Positions 16,821 through 26,194 of a DNA stretch of 64,000 bases are shown piece by piece. Every line of letters begins with the position of its first letter. Within the stretch, counting starts at the first letter, position 1. Below the pieces are notes generated by a model. The model worked only from the letters and a program-made list of their open reading frames with translations. It did not search any database and was not told the origin of the DNA. Location of the stretch: NCBI RefSeq assembly GCF_002009175.1, contig NZ_CP018047.1:4588001-4652000 (forward strand). Direction: 5' to 3'. The DNA comes from Streptomyces niveus. GTDB taxonomy: Bacteria > Actinomycetota > Actinomycetes > Streptomycetales > Streptomycetaceae. The position numbers were made by a program, and so were the translations under genes.

Positions 16821-17180
16821 ATGCCCGGAGGAACGAGACGTGGAAAGAAGCCGCGCGACTATGCGGTGTCCGGCCACTGGCCGTACGCAGTGATGGACAG
16901 TGCCCGGCAGGCGCAGGTCGGGCAGGCCGTAGCCCGGGCCCTGGCGGAGGCGATGGAGCGGCGCGACTTGTCGGCCAACGCGCTGGCGACTGCGTCCGGC
17001 GTCAACCGGCAAGTTATTTCCAACATCCTTGCCGGGACCGTTTGGCCCGACATGTTTACGCTCGCGAGCATCGAGGAGACGCTCGACGAGATGCTCTGGC
17101 CGCGGCACACCGATTGGCCCGGAGACGATGACGGTGCCCGTCACCAGCCCATTCCCTCGCATCGGCGAAGCGGCGAGTAG
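16821..17180 (+). CDS. Small XRE-family HTH regulator
   Basis: 119 residues. The HTH is clear: ALAEAMERRDLSANALATASGVNRQVISNILAG (about residues 38-72), followed by a short helix and an acidic/basic tail. No strong ribosome-binding site precedes ATG 16821. The next in-frame ATG (MDSARQAQ) would still include the whole HTH. Its position beside the 17-bp inverted repeat suggests it binds there and controls itself and the divergent gene. It is probably a repressor of the accessory region; the ligand, if any, is unknown. Confidence 0.85.
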   Translation: MPGGTRRGKKPRDYAVSGHWPYAVMDSARQAQVGQAVARALAEAMERRDLSANALATASGVNRQVISNILAGTVWPDMFTLASIEETLDEMLWPRHTDWPGDDDGARHQPIPSHRRSGE

Positions 17181-17399
17181 TAGTAGCCGGCCGGGTCGGA
17201 TGGCCGGGAAGAGTCCGATGATGCGCCTGTCATGCGAGGGTCGGCCTCTCGATCGAGGGAACGCAGGCCGAACTGGCCCCTCGCCCGGGAATTGCCCGGT
17301 AGCGTGGGGGTACGGCCCAGAGTCGTCAGACCGCCTCCCGCGTTGATGCGTCGGCCTAGGAACCATGCCAGCGCAGGAGGCGGTCGTCTTGGGGTGCCT

Positions 17400-18083
17400 C
17401 TAGGCGGCCTCCATTGCCGCGGCCGCGACGAAGTAACAGCGACGACCATCATCCGAGTACAACTTCGCCACGAGCCGCTTCTTTGCCAGGTCGTCCATGA
17501 GCGTCCGCGCGCGATTGTGCGCCTTCCCGTCGGCCTCGACCTCCTGGCCTTCCAGCCGTACCGCGAGCAGCTTCCCGGTCCACTGCAGCGTGGGCTCACT
17601 GTTGATGATCTGCATGGCCAGCATGCCGCGAGGGCCGAGCTTCGATGCGTCAAACGCTGTCGAAGCCTTGCCGGTGTGGCTGCCTTCTTCCGCCGACGTG
17701 GCCGCCGCATCCGAACTGTCCGCAGCCTCATCGGCGCAGGCGCCGGTCCTCTTGCATTCGTCAGGATCCGGCACGTCCTTGAAACTGGACTCGCCCTCGC
17801 GCTGCCCACTACGAAGAGCGGCTCCAGCCCGGGCCGCCGAGTGGAGCATCTCCTGAACGCGCAACGCCTCCTCGCGAGTGAGAACCACCTGCTGGCGCGC
17901 GGAGCGCACCGCTTGCTTCTCAGCTTCCAGCGCGGCGACTCCCGACGTCAGTCGGTCGAGCATGGCGTCGTGCTTTGCCAACTCGGCATCGCACTGGTGA
18001 ATCAGGGCACCCATATCCACCGCGACCCAGCTGGGATTGGCGGACGCGGCGCCACTGTCGGTGGGCTGCATGGCGATCACCAT
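17400..18083 (-). CDS. Hypothetical protein, coiled coil plus winged-helix-like C-terminus
   Basis: 227 residues, ATG 18083 with GAGG four bases upstream. Residues 25-95 form an amphipathic coiled coil (LIHQCDAELAKHDAMLDRL then ALEAEKQAVRSARQQVV). A disordered acidic Ser/Ala linker follows. The last 75 residues (GPRGMLAMQIINSEPTLQWTG, then RARTLMDDLAKKRLVAKLY) look like a winged-helix module of the kind that separates repeat units in streptomycete DNA-binding proteins. No catalytic motif is visible. It stands alone in an accessory stretch and may have arrived with the neighbouring mobile DNA. Function unknown. Confidence 0.75.
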   Translation of the reverse strand: MVIAMQPTDSGAASANPSWVAVDMGALIHQCDAELAKHDAMLDRLTSGVAALEAEKQAVRSARQQVVLTREEALRVQEMLHSAARAGAALRSGQREGESSFKDVPDPDECKRTGACADEAADSSDAAATSAEEGSHTGKASTAFDASKLGPRGMLAMQIINSEPTLQWTGKLLAVRLEGQEVEADGKAHNRARTLMDDLAKKRLVAKLYSDDGRRCYFVAAAAMEAA

Positions 18084-19686
18084 AGGGCCTCGATAGCACC
18101 GGCCCGCCCGCTTTGATAGTCATCGGGGGATCCGTCGACAGCCCAGGGCGCGGCAGAGAGGCCGGGAGCGTGATGCCTCAGGCCCAGGAAGCCGTCGGAG
18201 AACGGTAACTCTGACCTTATGTGACAGCCCCTAAAACTTGACGCAGCCCCTGCGCGCGAGTACTTGAGAATCCCACCACAGCTCAATCTGTGAGAGGCGC
18301 TCAGGAGAACGGCCCAGCCCGGATTCCCTAGGGGGGATAGGAGACAGTCACCGGAGAGCTCGCTCGGCTAGCTGGCTCCTGCCGCAGGGCATTGGTGACA
18401 GGTGCTCACATCCTGAAGGGTTGAACACCACCTGGGCTCGACAACCGTGGGCAACCACGCGTGGGTCCTGAGAGGCTCATTCCCACTTCATCTTCCGACC
18501 TCTCAGTGCCCTGATTCTTCCCTTCACCCTATAGAGGGGCGAGAGGGGTACGTAGATGACAGACAGAGTTCGTGTTGCATCGTGAGGAGCGCAAGCCCTA
18601 CATGACTTCCGGTCAGTCATCCCGCGCTCTGTACGGGCCCTGGGCTCCAGTGTCTATGTCCCGCCCGGCGTGAACCTGGGCAAGGACAAGGGCGCGAGGC
18701 CCTGGTTGCCGGGTTGATACTCCGAGCGCGTTCCTCGCCACGTGCAGGACCCTCCGTGTGATGCGCCCGCTGAAGGGGTGGCGTAGCCGCCGGCCGAGAT
18801 ACGGCCTGGAACTCCGCTTCGCAAGCCCGATAGCCGACCTGAACCGGCGCTTGCCACCAGGGCCGCTACCGCCGCCAACGGCAAGGCCGTTACCAGGCAT
18901 GGGTGTGGGCCCACCCGCAGTTGACCACCGCGCCACCTGACTGAACCATGAAGGCGAACTCCATCTGATCGAGGACGCATTGGTCCCAATCGAGCAAGGA
19001 GTTCAGGTCCCGGGTGCTGGTCCTCAGGCTGCCGATTCCTCTGCTGTGAGGATGTAGGCGACGGGACAGCCCGATGCGGCACCAGGCGTGTCGGGTTCGA
19101 GCAGCACGAGTCCGCACGCCCGGAAGAACGCCCGGCGGCCGGTGGCCTTGTCGCCGTCCTGCGGGACGAGGGCAAGGAACGTCCGACCAGCGGCGTGAGC
19201 AGGCGGCGGTGTGCCGCGTCAGCTTTGTCAGCCCAAGCGGGGCTGTGCGTTTGGCGAGGCCGCCAACTCGGAGAGCTGGGGTGCAACCGTGCGTATCTCC
19301 ACCTCGATGCGCAGATCACCCTCTCTATGAGCCTTGGGGGAGACCCGAGTCCTGCACCTGGAAGCCGTGAAGGTCATGCACGGCTCTACCAGCACTTGCA
19401 GCCGCCGCGCGGCCGTGCCCACTCCTGGAGTTTGATTCTGGGAGCAGGCGGCCGACCAAGCCGCTGTCCTGGCCACGATGGGGGAGGGGGACCGCCGTAA
19501 GCAAAGGCGGCTGCGCGACACGGACCACCGACCGGAATGCAAAGGCCTGTCCACACGCAAACCCGCAGGGCCGATGGGAACTTTCGGCCGAGGTCGCTCC
19601 TCACCCCACTTGCTTGGTCTTTGAATTCTGTGAGGAGGATGGGGATCGAAGAGCGTTCCTTGATCATCAGAATGTAGGTTTTGGTC
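18084..19686. other. 1.6-kb gene-poor region with remnants
   Basis: No intact gene is convincing. The G+C skew by codon position is weak, and candidate frames on both strands are Arg/Pro-rich shadows. One piece on the minus strand (19024-19205, listed separately) looks like the C-terminal end of a decayed gene. The region lies between accessory genes and is probably scar DNA from old insertions and deletions. Confidence 0.45.
19024..19205 (-). pseudogene. C-terminal remnant of a decayed gene (GNAT-like?)
   Basis: On the minus strand a 60-codon frame reads GRTFLALVPQDGDKATGRRA, then FFRACGLVLLEPDTPG, then PVAYILTAEESAA before TGA at 19024. The sequence has the texture of a folded alpha/beta domain and faintly recalls the C-terminal part of acetyltransferase-like proteins. 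No start and no N-terminal part are found upstream in any frame, so it is best read as a remnant. Confidence 0.35.
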
Positions 19687-20166
19687 ATGACTGGTGACTG
19701 GCGGATGGACCGAATCGGGACTGCGCTGAGGGGCGAGAACCCGACCGTGCTGCGACGGTTGACGGCGGGGTTCGCGGTTATCGGGGACGTTCAGTTCCTG
19801 GCTGGCTACTCGGTTCTGCTCGTGGACGAGCCTGATGTGCAGCGGCTGTCGGACCTGCCGAGGGCGAAGCGGCTGTCGTTCCTGTCTGACATGGACCAGC
19901 TCGGCGAAGCGGTCGAGCGTGCCTGTCGGCGGCTGGACCCGGCTTTCCGCCGAGTCAACCTGGAGATCCTGGGGAACACTGACCCGTTCTTGCATGCACA
20001 TGTCTGGCCGCGGTTCGAATGGGAGCCGGCTGATGTGGCGGGCAAGCCTGTGTGGCTCTATCCACGTGAACGATGGAGCGACGAGCAGTTCAGGATCGGT
20101 CCGCAGCATGATGTGCTGCGGGAAGCGATCGGCAGCGAACTGGACCAACTGCGATCGGTGGCCTGA
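19687..20166 (+). CDS. HIT-family protein (Ap4A hydrolase-like)
   Basis: 159 residues from ATG 19687; a TTG two codons earlier is possible. The HIT active-site strand is FLHAHVWPRF, preceded by VNLEILGNTDP, the usual layout of the H-phi-H-phi-H triad. Here the triad reads H-A-H-V-W, so the third His is Trp. HIT hydrolases act on dinucleoside polyphosphates or nucleotidyl conjugates in the cytosol and use the central His as nucleophile, which is retained. No good RBS is seen. The gene is convergent with, and overlaps by about 109 bases, the decayed zinc-ribbon gene. Confidence 0.85.
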   Translation: MTGDWRMDRIGTALRGENPTVLRRLTAGFAVIGDVQFLAGYSVLLVDEPDVQRLSDLPRAKRLSFLSDMDQLGEAVERACRRLDPAFRRVNLEILGNTDPFLHAHVWPRFEWEPADVAGKPVWLYPRERWSDEQFRIGPQHDVLREAIGSELDQLRSVA

Positions 20167-20724
20167 CTGCTGCGGGCCCGGTGACCGTCAGGTCGGCGGG
20201 CCCGGTAACCGGTGACGGTCAGCCGAAGCTCACTGGAGGCGTCTGAGCGGGGCGATGTCAGTGACGCGGTTGGTAATCGTGGGGCGGGCCGCTTCCTGGT
20301 GGCAAGTAGCGCGACGATCGTGAAGGGCTGGTCGCAGTGAGGACAGTTCCGGACGGCCGTCGGTGCCAGTGGGTCGATGGTTCCTGGGGCCGTGGGCTGC
20401 GGTGCGGGGGGAAGAGGCCGGGGGTGTTCGCCGAGACCTCGTGCTCGTTCCTCGTCGCGGGTCCGGTTGCGTTGCCTTTCCGACTCGCGACGGCATTCCG
20501 GCGAGCAATAGACCTGTCGGAGTAGGGGGTTCGCTGAGGATGCCCTCGCAGACCGGGCAGGTGTGGGCAGCCAGGCCGGTGGGAGCGCGTCGGTGGGCGG
20601 CGCTCTTGCAGCGGTGAGAGCAGTAGATCTGCCTCGGCCTCGGCATGAACTCGCCCTCGTAAACTGGGCAGTTGGTGGGGCGAGGGGTGAGCTGTTCATC
20701 GTTGTGGATGGGGTCAGGAGACAC
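20058..20724 (-). pseudogene. Frameshifted double zinc-ribbon protein
   Basis: From GTG 20724 (GGGAG upstream) the first frame encodes CPVYEGEFMPRPRQIYCSHRC and then CPVCEGILSEP. The second half of the repeat unit continues in a different frame as LLRQVYCSPECRRESERQRN and later NCPHCDQPF. The break falls in a run of five Cs near 20530. Removing one C joins the halves into two matching CPVxEG...YCSxxC units. This is therefore either a recent +1 frameshift or a sequencing error. The start overlaps the end of the IstB fragment. The last codons run antisense into the HIT gene, so the true C-terminus is uncertain. Confidence 0.65.
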
Positions 20725-21125
20725 GTGCGTTGACTCCCTTGCGCATGGCGTCGGCCTGGTTCTGATGGCCGCGAAATCGGTAGGAGGGTCCGTCGATGCA
20801 GGCGACGGCAGCCCGGTGCAGGAGCCTGTCGAGCATGGCGGCAGCGACGGTGGCGTCACCGAAGGCTCCGGCCCAGTCGGCGATCCCGACGTTGGTCGTG
20901 AGGATCGTGCTGAACTTGCGATACCCCTGGTTGATCACCTGGAACAGGGCCGAGGCGCCGTCCTCAGGCAGCGGCAGATAGCTGAGTTCGTCGATGATCA
21001 AAAGCTTTGGACCTGTGAAGAAGCGCATGCAGGTCTTCCAGCGGCCTTCGAGGGCGGCCTTGTGGCACTTGGCGGCGAGTTCGGCGGCGGTGGTGAAGTA
21101 GACGCGTCGCTGGGTGGCTGCTGCT
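20714..21125 (-). pseudogene. 5'-truncated IstB (IS21-family helper ATPase)
   Basis: The C-terminal part of an IstB/DnaC-like ATPase is preserved: YFTTAAELAAKCHKAALEGR, then LLIIDELSYLPLPEDGASALF (Walker B and following), then TILTTNVGIADWAGAFGD (sensor I region) and a normal C-terminal end at 20714. The P-loop half is missing, and the homology stops abruptly near 21125. IstA and element ends are absent, so this is a dead fragment of an IS21-type element. Confidence 0.85.
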
Positions 21126-21396
21126 CAACCGGTCCCAGAGCCCGTGCGGCGGTCCCGGGATCCAGCCCCATCGCGTGGCCGTCACCAACTCCTTGGTCAG
21201 GTGTGTGCAGCGCGGCAGGTGCGCGTACCGCGTCGGTGAGATCAGGATTGTGCCCGCACGGAAGCGCCGCCACTCCTGCATGGGCTGGGGCAAGGCACGG
21301 ATCTCTGATCCGCCCCTGTCTATCAAGCAGGCGCATCTCCTTCCGATGATGCACTCACACCGGTCGCATCGCTCTTCCTTCTTGTCGCACTCGCCT

Positions 21397-21876
21397 TCAG
21401 CCCGTATTGGTGTCCACCCGGTAGACGATCTTCCCATCGAACTCCACGAATCCCAGCGACTTGTAGAAGGCACGTGCGTTCGGGTTGTCGCGGTCCGTCA
21501 TCCACTCGACCCGGCTGCATCCGGGGCGTGCGGCGGCCCGGGCGCGGATCTCGGCCATGAGGCGGGCGCCGACGCCCTGGCGGCGGAGAGTGCCGCGGAC
21601 GTAGAGCTCCTTCAGGAACAGGGAGTGGGAGGAGCCGGCCGCAGGCCAGAGGAACGAGTAGGCGGCGAGCCCGACGAGGTCGCCGGCCTCGTCCTCGACC
21701 AGGAGTGCGGACGCGAGTGGCGGCGAGCCGAAGAGCGCCTCCTCTACCTGGGAGCGGCGCTCCTCGAGCGGCTGGATCTCGGTCGATCCGTAGAACCGCT
21801 CGATTTCCTCGATCAGTTCGGCCACAGCCACGATGTCCCGCCTGTCAGCGGGGCGGATCGTCACGGTCATCGACAT
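21397..21876 (-). CDS. GNAT-family N-acetyltransferase
   Basis: 159 residues from ATG 21876. The GNAT fold is clear: VTIRPADRRDIVAVAELI at the start, motif A with acetyl-CoA loop LRRQGVGARLMAEI, and motif B NPNARAFYKSLGF. The gene overlaps the 3' end of the radical SAM gene by about 30 bases, so it belongs to the same transcript. In this context it may acetylate the modified peptide or provide self-protection. Substrate specificity is not readable. Confidence 0.9.
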   Translation of the reverse strand: MSMTVTIRPADRRDIVAVAELIEEIERFYGSTEIQPLEERRSQVEEALFGSPPLASALLVEDEAGDLVGLAAYSFLWPAAGSSHSLFLKELYVRGTLRRQGVGARLMAEIRARAAARPGCSRVEWMTDRDNPNARAFYKSLGFVEFDGKIVYRVDTNTG

Positions 21877-23107
21877 CTCCCTGTCGCTCTTCCATCGTTT
21901 CACTGCGCTTGGCAACGCCTGATCTTTCCTTGGCGGCAGGGCTCGTGGCTACGGGGGTGGGGTTGCCGCCGCCTGGGTCCCAGCTGTGCCGACGTAGGGA
22001 CCCCTGGACGTGCCGGATGAGGTATTCCAGGTCCGCGCAGTAGACGGAGGGGTTCTGGTAGCCGCGGGCGGTGCTGAAGCGGTGCGGGAGGTAACCCCCG
22101 CCGCACACCTCCACCAGAGGGCAGCTCTGGCACTGCTCGGCGAGCGCGGTCTTCCCGTGCTGCCGGTGCAGGAGCTTCGGATGGTTAAGGACCTCGTTGA
22201 AGGACTGCTTGAAGACGCTGAGTCCCAGCCAGGAGGCGCCTTCCTCGACGGACCGCAGGGTGTCCACACCTTCGATCGTTCCGTCGGACTCGATCACAGT
22301 GCTCGACGGCGGGGCCAGGCCGAGGGATTCCACCGAGCCGCGCACGCCGGAGCTGAGTGCCACGATGTCTTCCAGCGTCCGCACGCTGTGCCTGTCCTCG
22401 GGCCGGGCGAGCCAGGCGTCGAAGACGCTGCCCATCCACACGCCGTACTCGGGCACGCTCGGGTCGTCGCGGTGCGGCGGATCGTCGTGAGTCGCGTGCG
22501 GCAGACCGAAGTCGATCACCGGAGGCTCGAACGATGCCAGGTAGTCGTGGAGGTCGACCGGGTCGTTGGACAGGTCCACGACGGCGAGCAGTCCCGCGAA
22601 CAGGTGCGGTCGGGACCGCAGGAGTTCGATGCCGCGTACGGCGGAGGCGGTGCTTGACCGTAAGGCGTGGGTCAGCCGGTGCCGGTCATTCGCGGCCGGT
22701 GGTCCGTCGAGGCTGACGCCCACGACCACCTCGTGCCGCTCGAAGAGGTCCATCCACGGCTTCGAGAGAAGCGTCCCGTTGGTCTGGAGCTCGAAGCGGA
22801 CCTCCACGCCGGCCGGGATTCCCTCCCGTACCGCACCGAGCAGTTCGGCCATGTGCCGGGGACCGGCGAGCAACGGCTCTCCACCGTGCAGTACGACGTG
22901 CACATCCCGCAGTCCGTGCGCCGCAGCGTGCTCACCGATCCTCTGCCCAGCCGCTTGGGCCACATCCACGCTCATCCGAGCGGGTAGACGCCGCCACGCC
23001 TGATCGGTTGAGTTGAAGACGTAGCAGTAGTCGCAGTCGATGTTGCAGCGGTTGGCAACCTTGAGAATGAAAGACTGAAAGGGAGTGAGGTCCTCGCGCG
23101 GCGTCAT
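21845..23107 (-). CDS. FxsB-like radical SAM/SPASM peptide maturase
   Basis: 420 residues. The radical SAM cluster motif CNIDCDYC (Cys 21, 25, 28) follows FQSFILKVANR, characteristic of the FxsB group. A SAM-binding GGEP-type motif (LHGGEPLL) is present, and a C-terminal SPASM-type Cys set (CQSCPLVEVCGGGYLPHRF, then YCADLEYLI) should bind auxiliary Fe-S clusters. Characterised relatives join an aromatic side chain to the beta-carbon of the residue two positions later, giving a three-residue cyclophane. It begins 13 bases after the precursor stop and overlaps the GNAT gene. The C-terminal tail of about 40 residues looks disordered. Confidence 0.92.
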   Translation of the reverse strand: MTPREDLTPFQSFILKVANRCNIDCDYCYVFNSTDQAWRRLPARMSVDVAQAAGQRIGEHAAAHGLRDVHVVLHGGEPLLAGPRHMAELLGAVREGIPAGVEVRFELQTNGTLLSKPWMDLFERHEVVVGVSLDGPPAANDRHRLTHALRSSTASAVRGIELLRSRPHLFAGLLAVVDLSNDPVDLHDYLASFEPPVIDFGLPHATHDDPPHRDDPSVPEYGVWMGSVFDAWLARPEDRHSVRTLEDIVALSSGVRGSVESLGLAPPSSTVIESDGTIEGVDTLRSVEEGASWLGLSVFKQSFNEVLNHPKLLHRQHGKTALAEQCQSCPLVEVCGGGYLPHRFSTARGYQNPSVYCADLEYLIRHVQGSLRRHSWDPGGGNPTPVATSPAAKERSGVAKRSETMEERQGDVDDRDDPPR

Positions 23108-23120
23108 CGAGCGGGAACGC

Positions 23121-23312
23121 TCACAGAGGCCGGGACCAGATCAGCGAAGCCTGGTGACCACCCTCGCTGGCACGGTCCGCCGCGGCATGCTCGGCCGCCA
23201 ACCGCTGCCGTACGCGGGCCGCGACGCGGTCCAGGACGAGCGCGCCCTGCGTGGGTTCCGGGCCGACGGGCGCCGGGGCGTCCGGCTCGGAAACAGACGT
23301 GCGTGACGGCAT
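23121..23312 (-). CDS. FxSxx-type RiPP precursor with variant C-terminus W-S-R-P-L
   Basis: 63 residues from ATG 23312 (GAGGAG seven bases upstream). The first half is an Ala/Pro/Glu-rich leader (MPSRTSVSEPDAPAP). A helical segment LDRVAARVRQRLAAEHAAAD follows, and the peptide ends SLIWSRPL. FxSxx precursors end in F-x-S-x-x, with Phe fifth and Ser third from the C-terminus. Here Trp and Arg occupy those places. It lies immediately upstream of the FxsB-like enzyme and downstream of the NB-ARC/TPR gene, the expected neighbourhood. I infer a Trp-to-Arg cyclophane as the product, but the chemistry is unproven. Confidence 0.8.
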   Translation of the reverse strand: MPSRTSVSEPDAPAPVGPEPTQGALVLDRVAARVRQRLAAEHAAADRASEGGHQASLIWSRPL

Positions 23313-23419
23313 TGGACACTCCTCGTGACGGTGCGACGTCAGTTGCGGTGACAGACCCAACCGCAACGTAGCAGCCCAACTACCCACGGTGGCAGATGAG
23401 ATCCGGACACAAGCCCGGC

Positions 23420-26194
23420 TCACCCCGTCTGCGACGCAAGCAGTCGCTCAACAGCGTCGGCCGCCCCGTTCGCGCCCAACCGCCGGTACACAGCGAGTGC
23501 TTCGCGCAGCGAGACCTCGGCCCGCGCGGGCCCGTCGGCCATCCATTCGCAGCGGCCGATCCCCTCCAGACCCCGCGCTTCCTCCAACGGACAGCGGATG
23601 TCACGAGCTAACTCCAGCGCCTGCTCGAAATACTCCCGCGAGGCTGCCCACTCACCAGAGGCGTGCAGCAGCATCCCCCAGTGGTTCAGGACCTCCGCCT
23701 CCCCGCACCGGTCGCCGAGCTCCCTGAGGATCTCCAGGCTCGACTGGAAGGCCTCGACAGCGTCCTCCCGCTCCGCGACCATTCCTTGCACAACACCCAA
23801 TTCGCCCAACGCGGCGGCCTCACCGCCACGGCTGCCGAGGTCGCGGTACGAACCCAGAGCGTCCCCCAAGACACGGATCGCCTCGGTGATGTTCCCTTCC
23901 ATGCGATCCAGCACCCCGAGGTGGCGGAGGCTGTTCGCACGCCCGAACCGCTCGCCGAGCTCCGTGTAATGCTCCAGCGCTGCGGAGTGGACCTCCCGTG
24001 CACCGGGCAGATCGCCTGTCAGCCGCCGTACGACTCCGAGTTCGTTGAGGGCGTACGCCTGATGGACCCGGTCGTCGAGCTCTTGGTAGATGCCGAACGC
24101 CTCACGGTGTCGCTGCTCTGCCAGCTGGTACTCGCCCAAGAGGCAGTGCACGACGCCGAGGTCCCGCAGTGAGTTGGCCTCACCGTACCGGTCGCCCAAC
24201 TCACGGTAGATCGACAGTGCCTCGGTCTGCGCTTCCATCGCGGCGTCGAACCGGCTGGTCTGCCGACGCACCATGCCGAGGTCCGCGAGCGCGTTGGCCT
24301 GGCCGAGCCGGTCTCCGAGTTCGCGGTAGAGGGCGAGGGCATCGGTCTGGGCGCCGGCCGAGGCGTCGTTGTCCGCAATCATGTACCAGACGATGCCGAC
24401 CTGATTCAGAGCGTCCGCCTTGCCACGCCGCTCACCTACCGCGTCGTACTCCGTCACCGCCTCGTTCAGGGCTTCGGTCGCCTCAGGGTAGGCGCCCATG
24501 AAGCGTCGTACGACTCCGAGTTCGGCGAGCGCGCCGGCCAGGGCGCGCCGGTCGCCGGTGTGCCGGGCGGCTTCGGCGGCCGTGCGGTGGAGGCTTACGG
24601 CCTGGTCCCAGGGGCCGGCCTGCCGCAGAAAGGGGGCCATGGCCGCGGCCATGCGGATGACCAGCTCGTGCAGCGCGAGGCTGTGCGCCCGTCGAATGCA
24701 GGCGAGGACGTTGGCCCGCTCGTTCTCCAGCCAGCCCAGGGCCGCCGTACGCGACTCCATGGGCGGGGTCTCCACCCGCACGTCAACGCCTGGCGGCGCC
24801 GGTGTCACGGCGCCACTGCGAAGGATGTGCCCGTTCGCGACAGCGAGAGCGGCCAAGTAGTAGGTGCACACACGGTGAACGGCCTGGACATGTTCCATCG
24901 TGCCTCCCTCGTCGGCGAGACCACGGGCGTAGTCGCGTAAGAGGTCATGAAGCCGGTAACGACTTCCTGGGTGTTCGTCGATCAGATGGGCGTCGTAGAG
25001 CGCGTCGAGTTCCCCTCGCGCCGAGGCCACCGGGACCGAGCCGAGCGCCGCCCCGGCATGGACGTCGAAGTCGGTACCAGGGTAGAAGCCGAGACGCTGG
25101 AAGAAGCGCTGCTGATCCGGTTCGAGATCCCGGTAGGACAGGTCGAACGCCGCGGCGACCGCGCGCTCCCCGGCCCGGAGTTCTCCCAGCCGATCCTGTG
25201 CCACCACCAGCCGCGCCCGCAGGTCATCCGCGCTCCACGACGGATGGTGGCGAAGCCGTGCTGCGAGCAACGACACTCCCAGCGGCAGATGCCCGCACAG
25301 TCCCACCATGTTCGTGAGCACGGCACGGTCGAGCGAGTCTGCCGAACGCCCGCTGAGCAGTACGAACAGGTCGACCGCGTGCTCCGGCGGCAACGCCGCC
25401 ACTGGCAGGACCACCTCCTCGTACGCCGCCAGCCGCTTCCGGCTGGTCACCAGCACAAGACAGCCGCTCCCGCCCGGGATCAAGGGCTCAAGCTGCTGAT
25501 AGCTGGCCGCGTTGTCGAGGATGAGCAATGCCTTCTTGTCCGCCAGTCGACTCCGCCACATGGCGGCCCGCGCCTCGGTGACCGCGCCCACGTCGTCGCC
25601 GACTGGTATCCGCTGCGCCGGCACCCCGGTCGCCGCCAGCAACGAGGCCAGTGCCTCGTTGGCCTGTACTGGTGCGCGCCCCGTCGTGTGCCCGTTGAGG
25701 TTCACGAAGAGTTGCCCGTCCGGAAACCGCTCCGACAGCACATGCCCCGCATGCACGGCGAACGTCGTCTTGCCGACCCCCGGCATACCGTCGATCACAT
25801 GCACGGGCATCGCCGAGCCGCTCTCCTGCGAGACCCTCACGGACCGGACCAGGGCCTCGAGTTCGGCGCTCCGGTCGGTGAACGCCGCGGTGTCGCGCGG
25901 CAGCGATCGCAGCACCAGGGCCGCCCCCGGAGGCTCCAACCCGTCCTCCGGATGAGGCGGCTCAGTGGGCCGCGGGGGTGTCCGGGTCTCCGACAGCGCG
26001 GCGAGCAGCACGGCCAGCCCGACCATGGCCCCGCCCAGCAGGGCGAACGACAGCCAGGCGTGCCGCTGCAACCACCCCAACCAACCAGGCCACTCAGACT
26101 CGGACACCGCGTTCGTGACGAGTCCCACGAGCATCGTCGTCACGGCACCCCCGGCGGCCACGACGGCGATCGTGACCCCCCGCCGGAGTCTCAT
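23420..26194 (-). CDS. Membrane-anchored NB-ARC/TPR protein of the FxS locus
   Basis: 924 residues. Two N-terminal hydrophobic segments (VTIAVVAAGGAVTTMLVGLV; WLSFALLGGAMVGLAVLLAA) suggest membrane attachment. An NB-ARC ATPase follows, with P-loop DGMPGVGKTTFAVHAG, Walker B ALLILDNA, sensor LVTSRKR and the GLPL-like HLPLGV motif. From about residue 560 to the end there are at least eight tetratricopeptide repeats of around 40 residues, each marked by YRELGDR / LGELGVV. Proteins of this type accompany FxSxx RiPP loci. Roles in sensing, regulation or delivery are proposed only from context. It is the first gene of the four-gene minus-strand unit. Confidence 0.9.
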   Translation of the reverse strand: MRLRRGVTIAVVAAGGAVTTMLVGLVTNAVSESEWPGWLGWLQRHAWLSFALLGGAMVGLAVLLAALSETRTPPRPTEPPHPEDGLEPPGAALVLRSLPRDTAAFTDRSAELEALVRSVRVSQESGSAMPVHVIDGMPGVGKTTFAVHAGHVLSERFPDGQLFVNLNGHTTGRAPVQANEALASLLAATGVPAQRIPVGDDVGAVTEARAAMWRSRLADKKALLILDNAASYQQLEPLIPGGSGCLVLVTSRKRLAAYEEVVLPVAALPPEHAVDLFVLLSGRSADSLDRAVLTNMVGLCGHLPLGVSLLAARLRHHPSWSADDLRARLVVAQDRLGELRAGERAVAAAFDLSYRDLEPDQQRFFQRLGFYPGTDFDVHAGAALGSVPVASARGELDALYDAHLIDEHPGSRYRLHDLLRDYARGLADEGGTMEHVQAVHRVCTYYLAALAVANGHILRSGAVTPAPPGVDVRVETPPMESRTAALGWLENERANVLACIRRAHSLALHELVIRMAAAMAPFLRQAGPWDQAVSLHRTAAEAARHTGDRRALAGALAELGVVRRFMGAYPEATEALNEAVTEYDAVGERRGKADALNQVGIVWYMIADNDASAGAQTDALALYRELGDRLGQANALADLGMVRRQTSRFDAAMEAQTEALSIYRELGDRYGEANSLRDLGVVHCLLGEYQLAEQRHREAFGIYQELDDRVHQAYALNELGVVRRLTGDLPGAREVHSAALEHYTELGERFGRANSLRHLGVLDRMEGNITEAIRVLGDALGSYRDLGSRGGEAAALGELGVVQGMVAEREDAVEAFQSSLEILRELGDRCGEAEVLNHWGMLLHASGEWAASREYFEQALELARDIRCPLEEARGLEGIGRCEWMADGPARAEVSLREALAVYRRLGANGAADAVERLLASQTG

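Noticed and set aside
18613..19319. Overlapping frames of 107-221 codons on the minus strand
   Set aside because: Low-complexity composition and no ribosome-binding site. Only the short C-terminal piece at 19024-19205 has protein-like texture.
19228..20148. 306-codon minus-strand frame opposite the HIT gene
   Set aside because: It overlaps the HIT gene, which has an active-site motif; the translation is Arg/Pro/Gln-rich.
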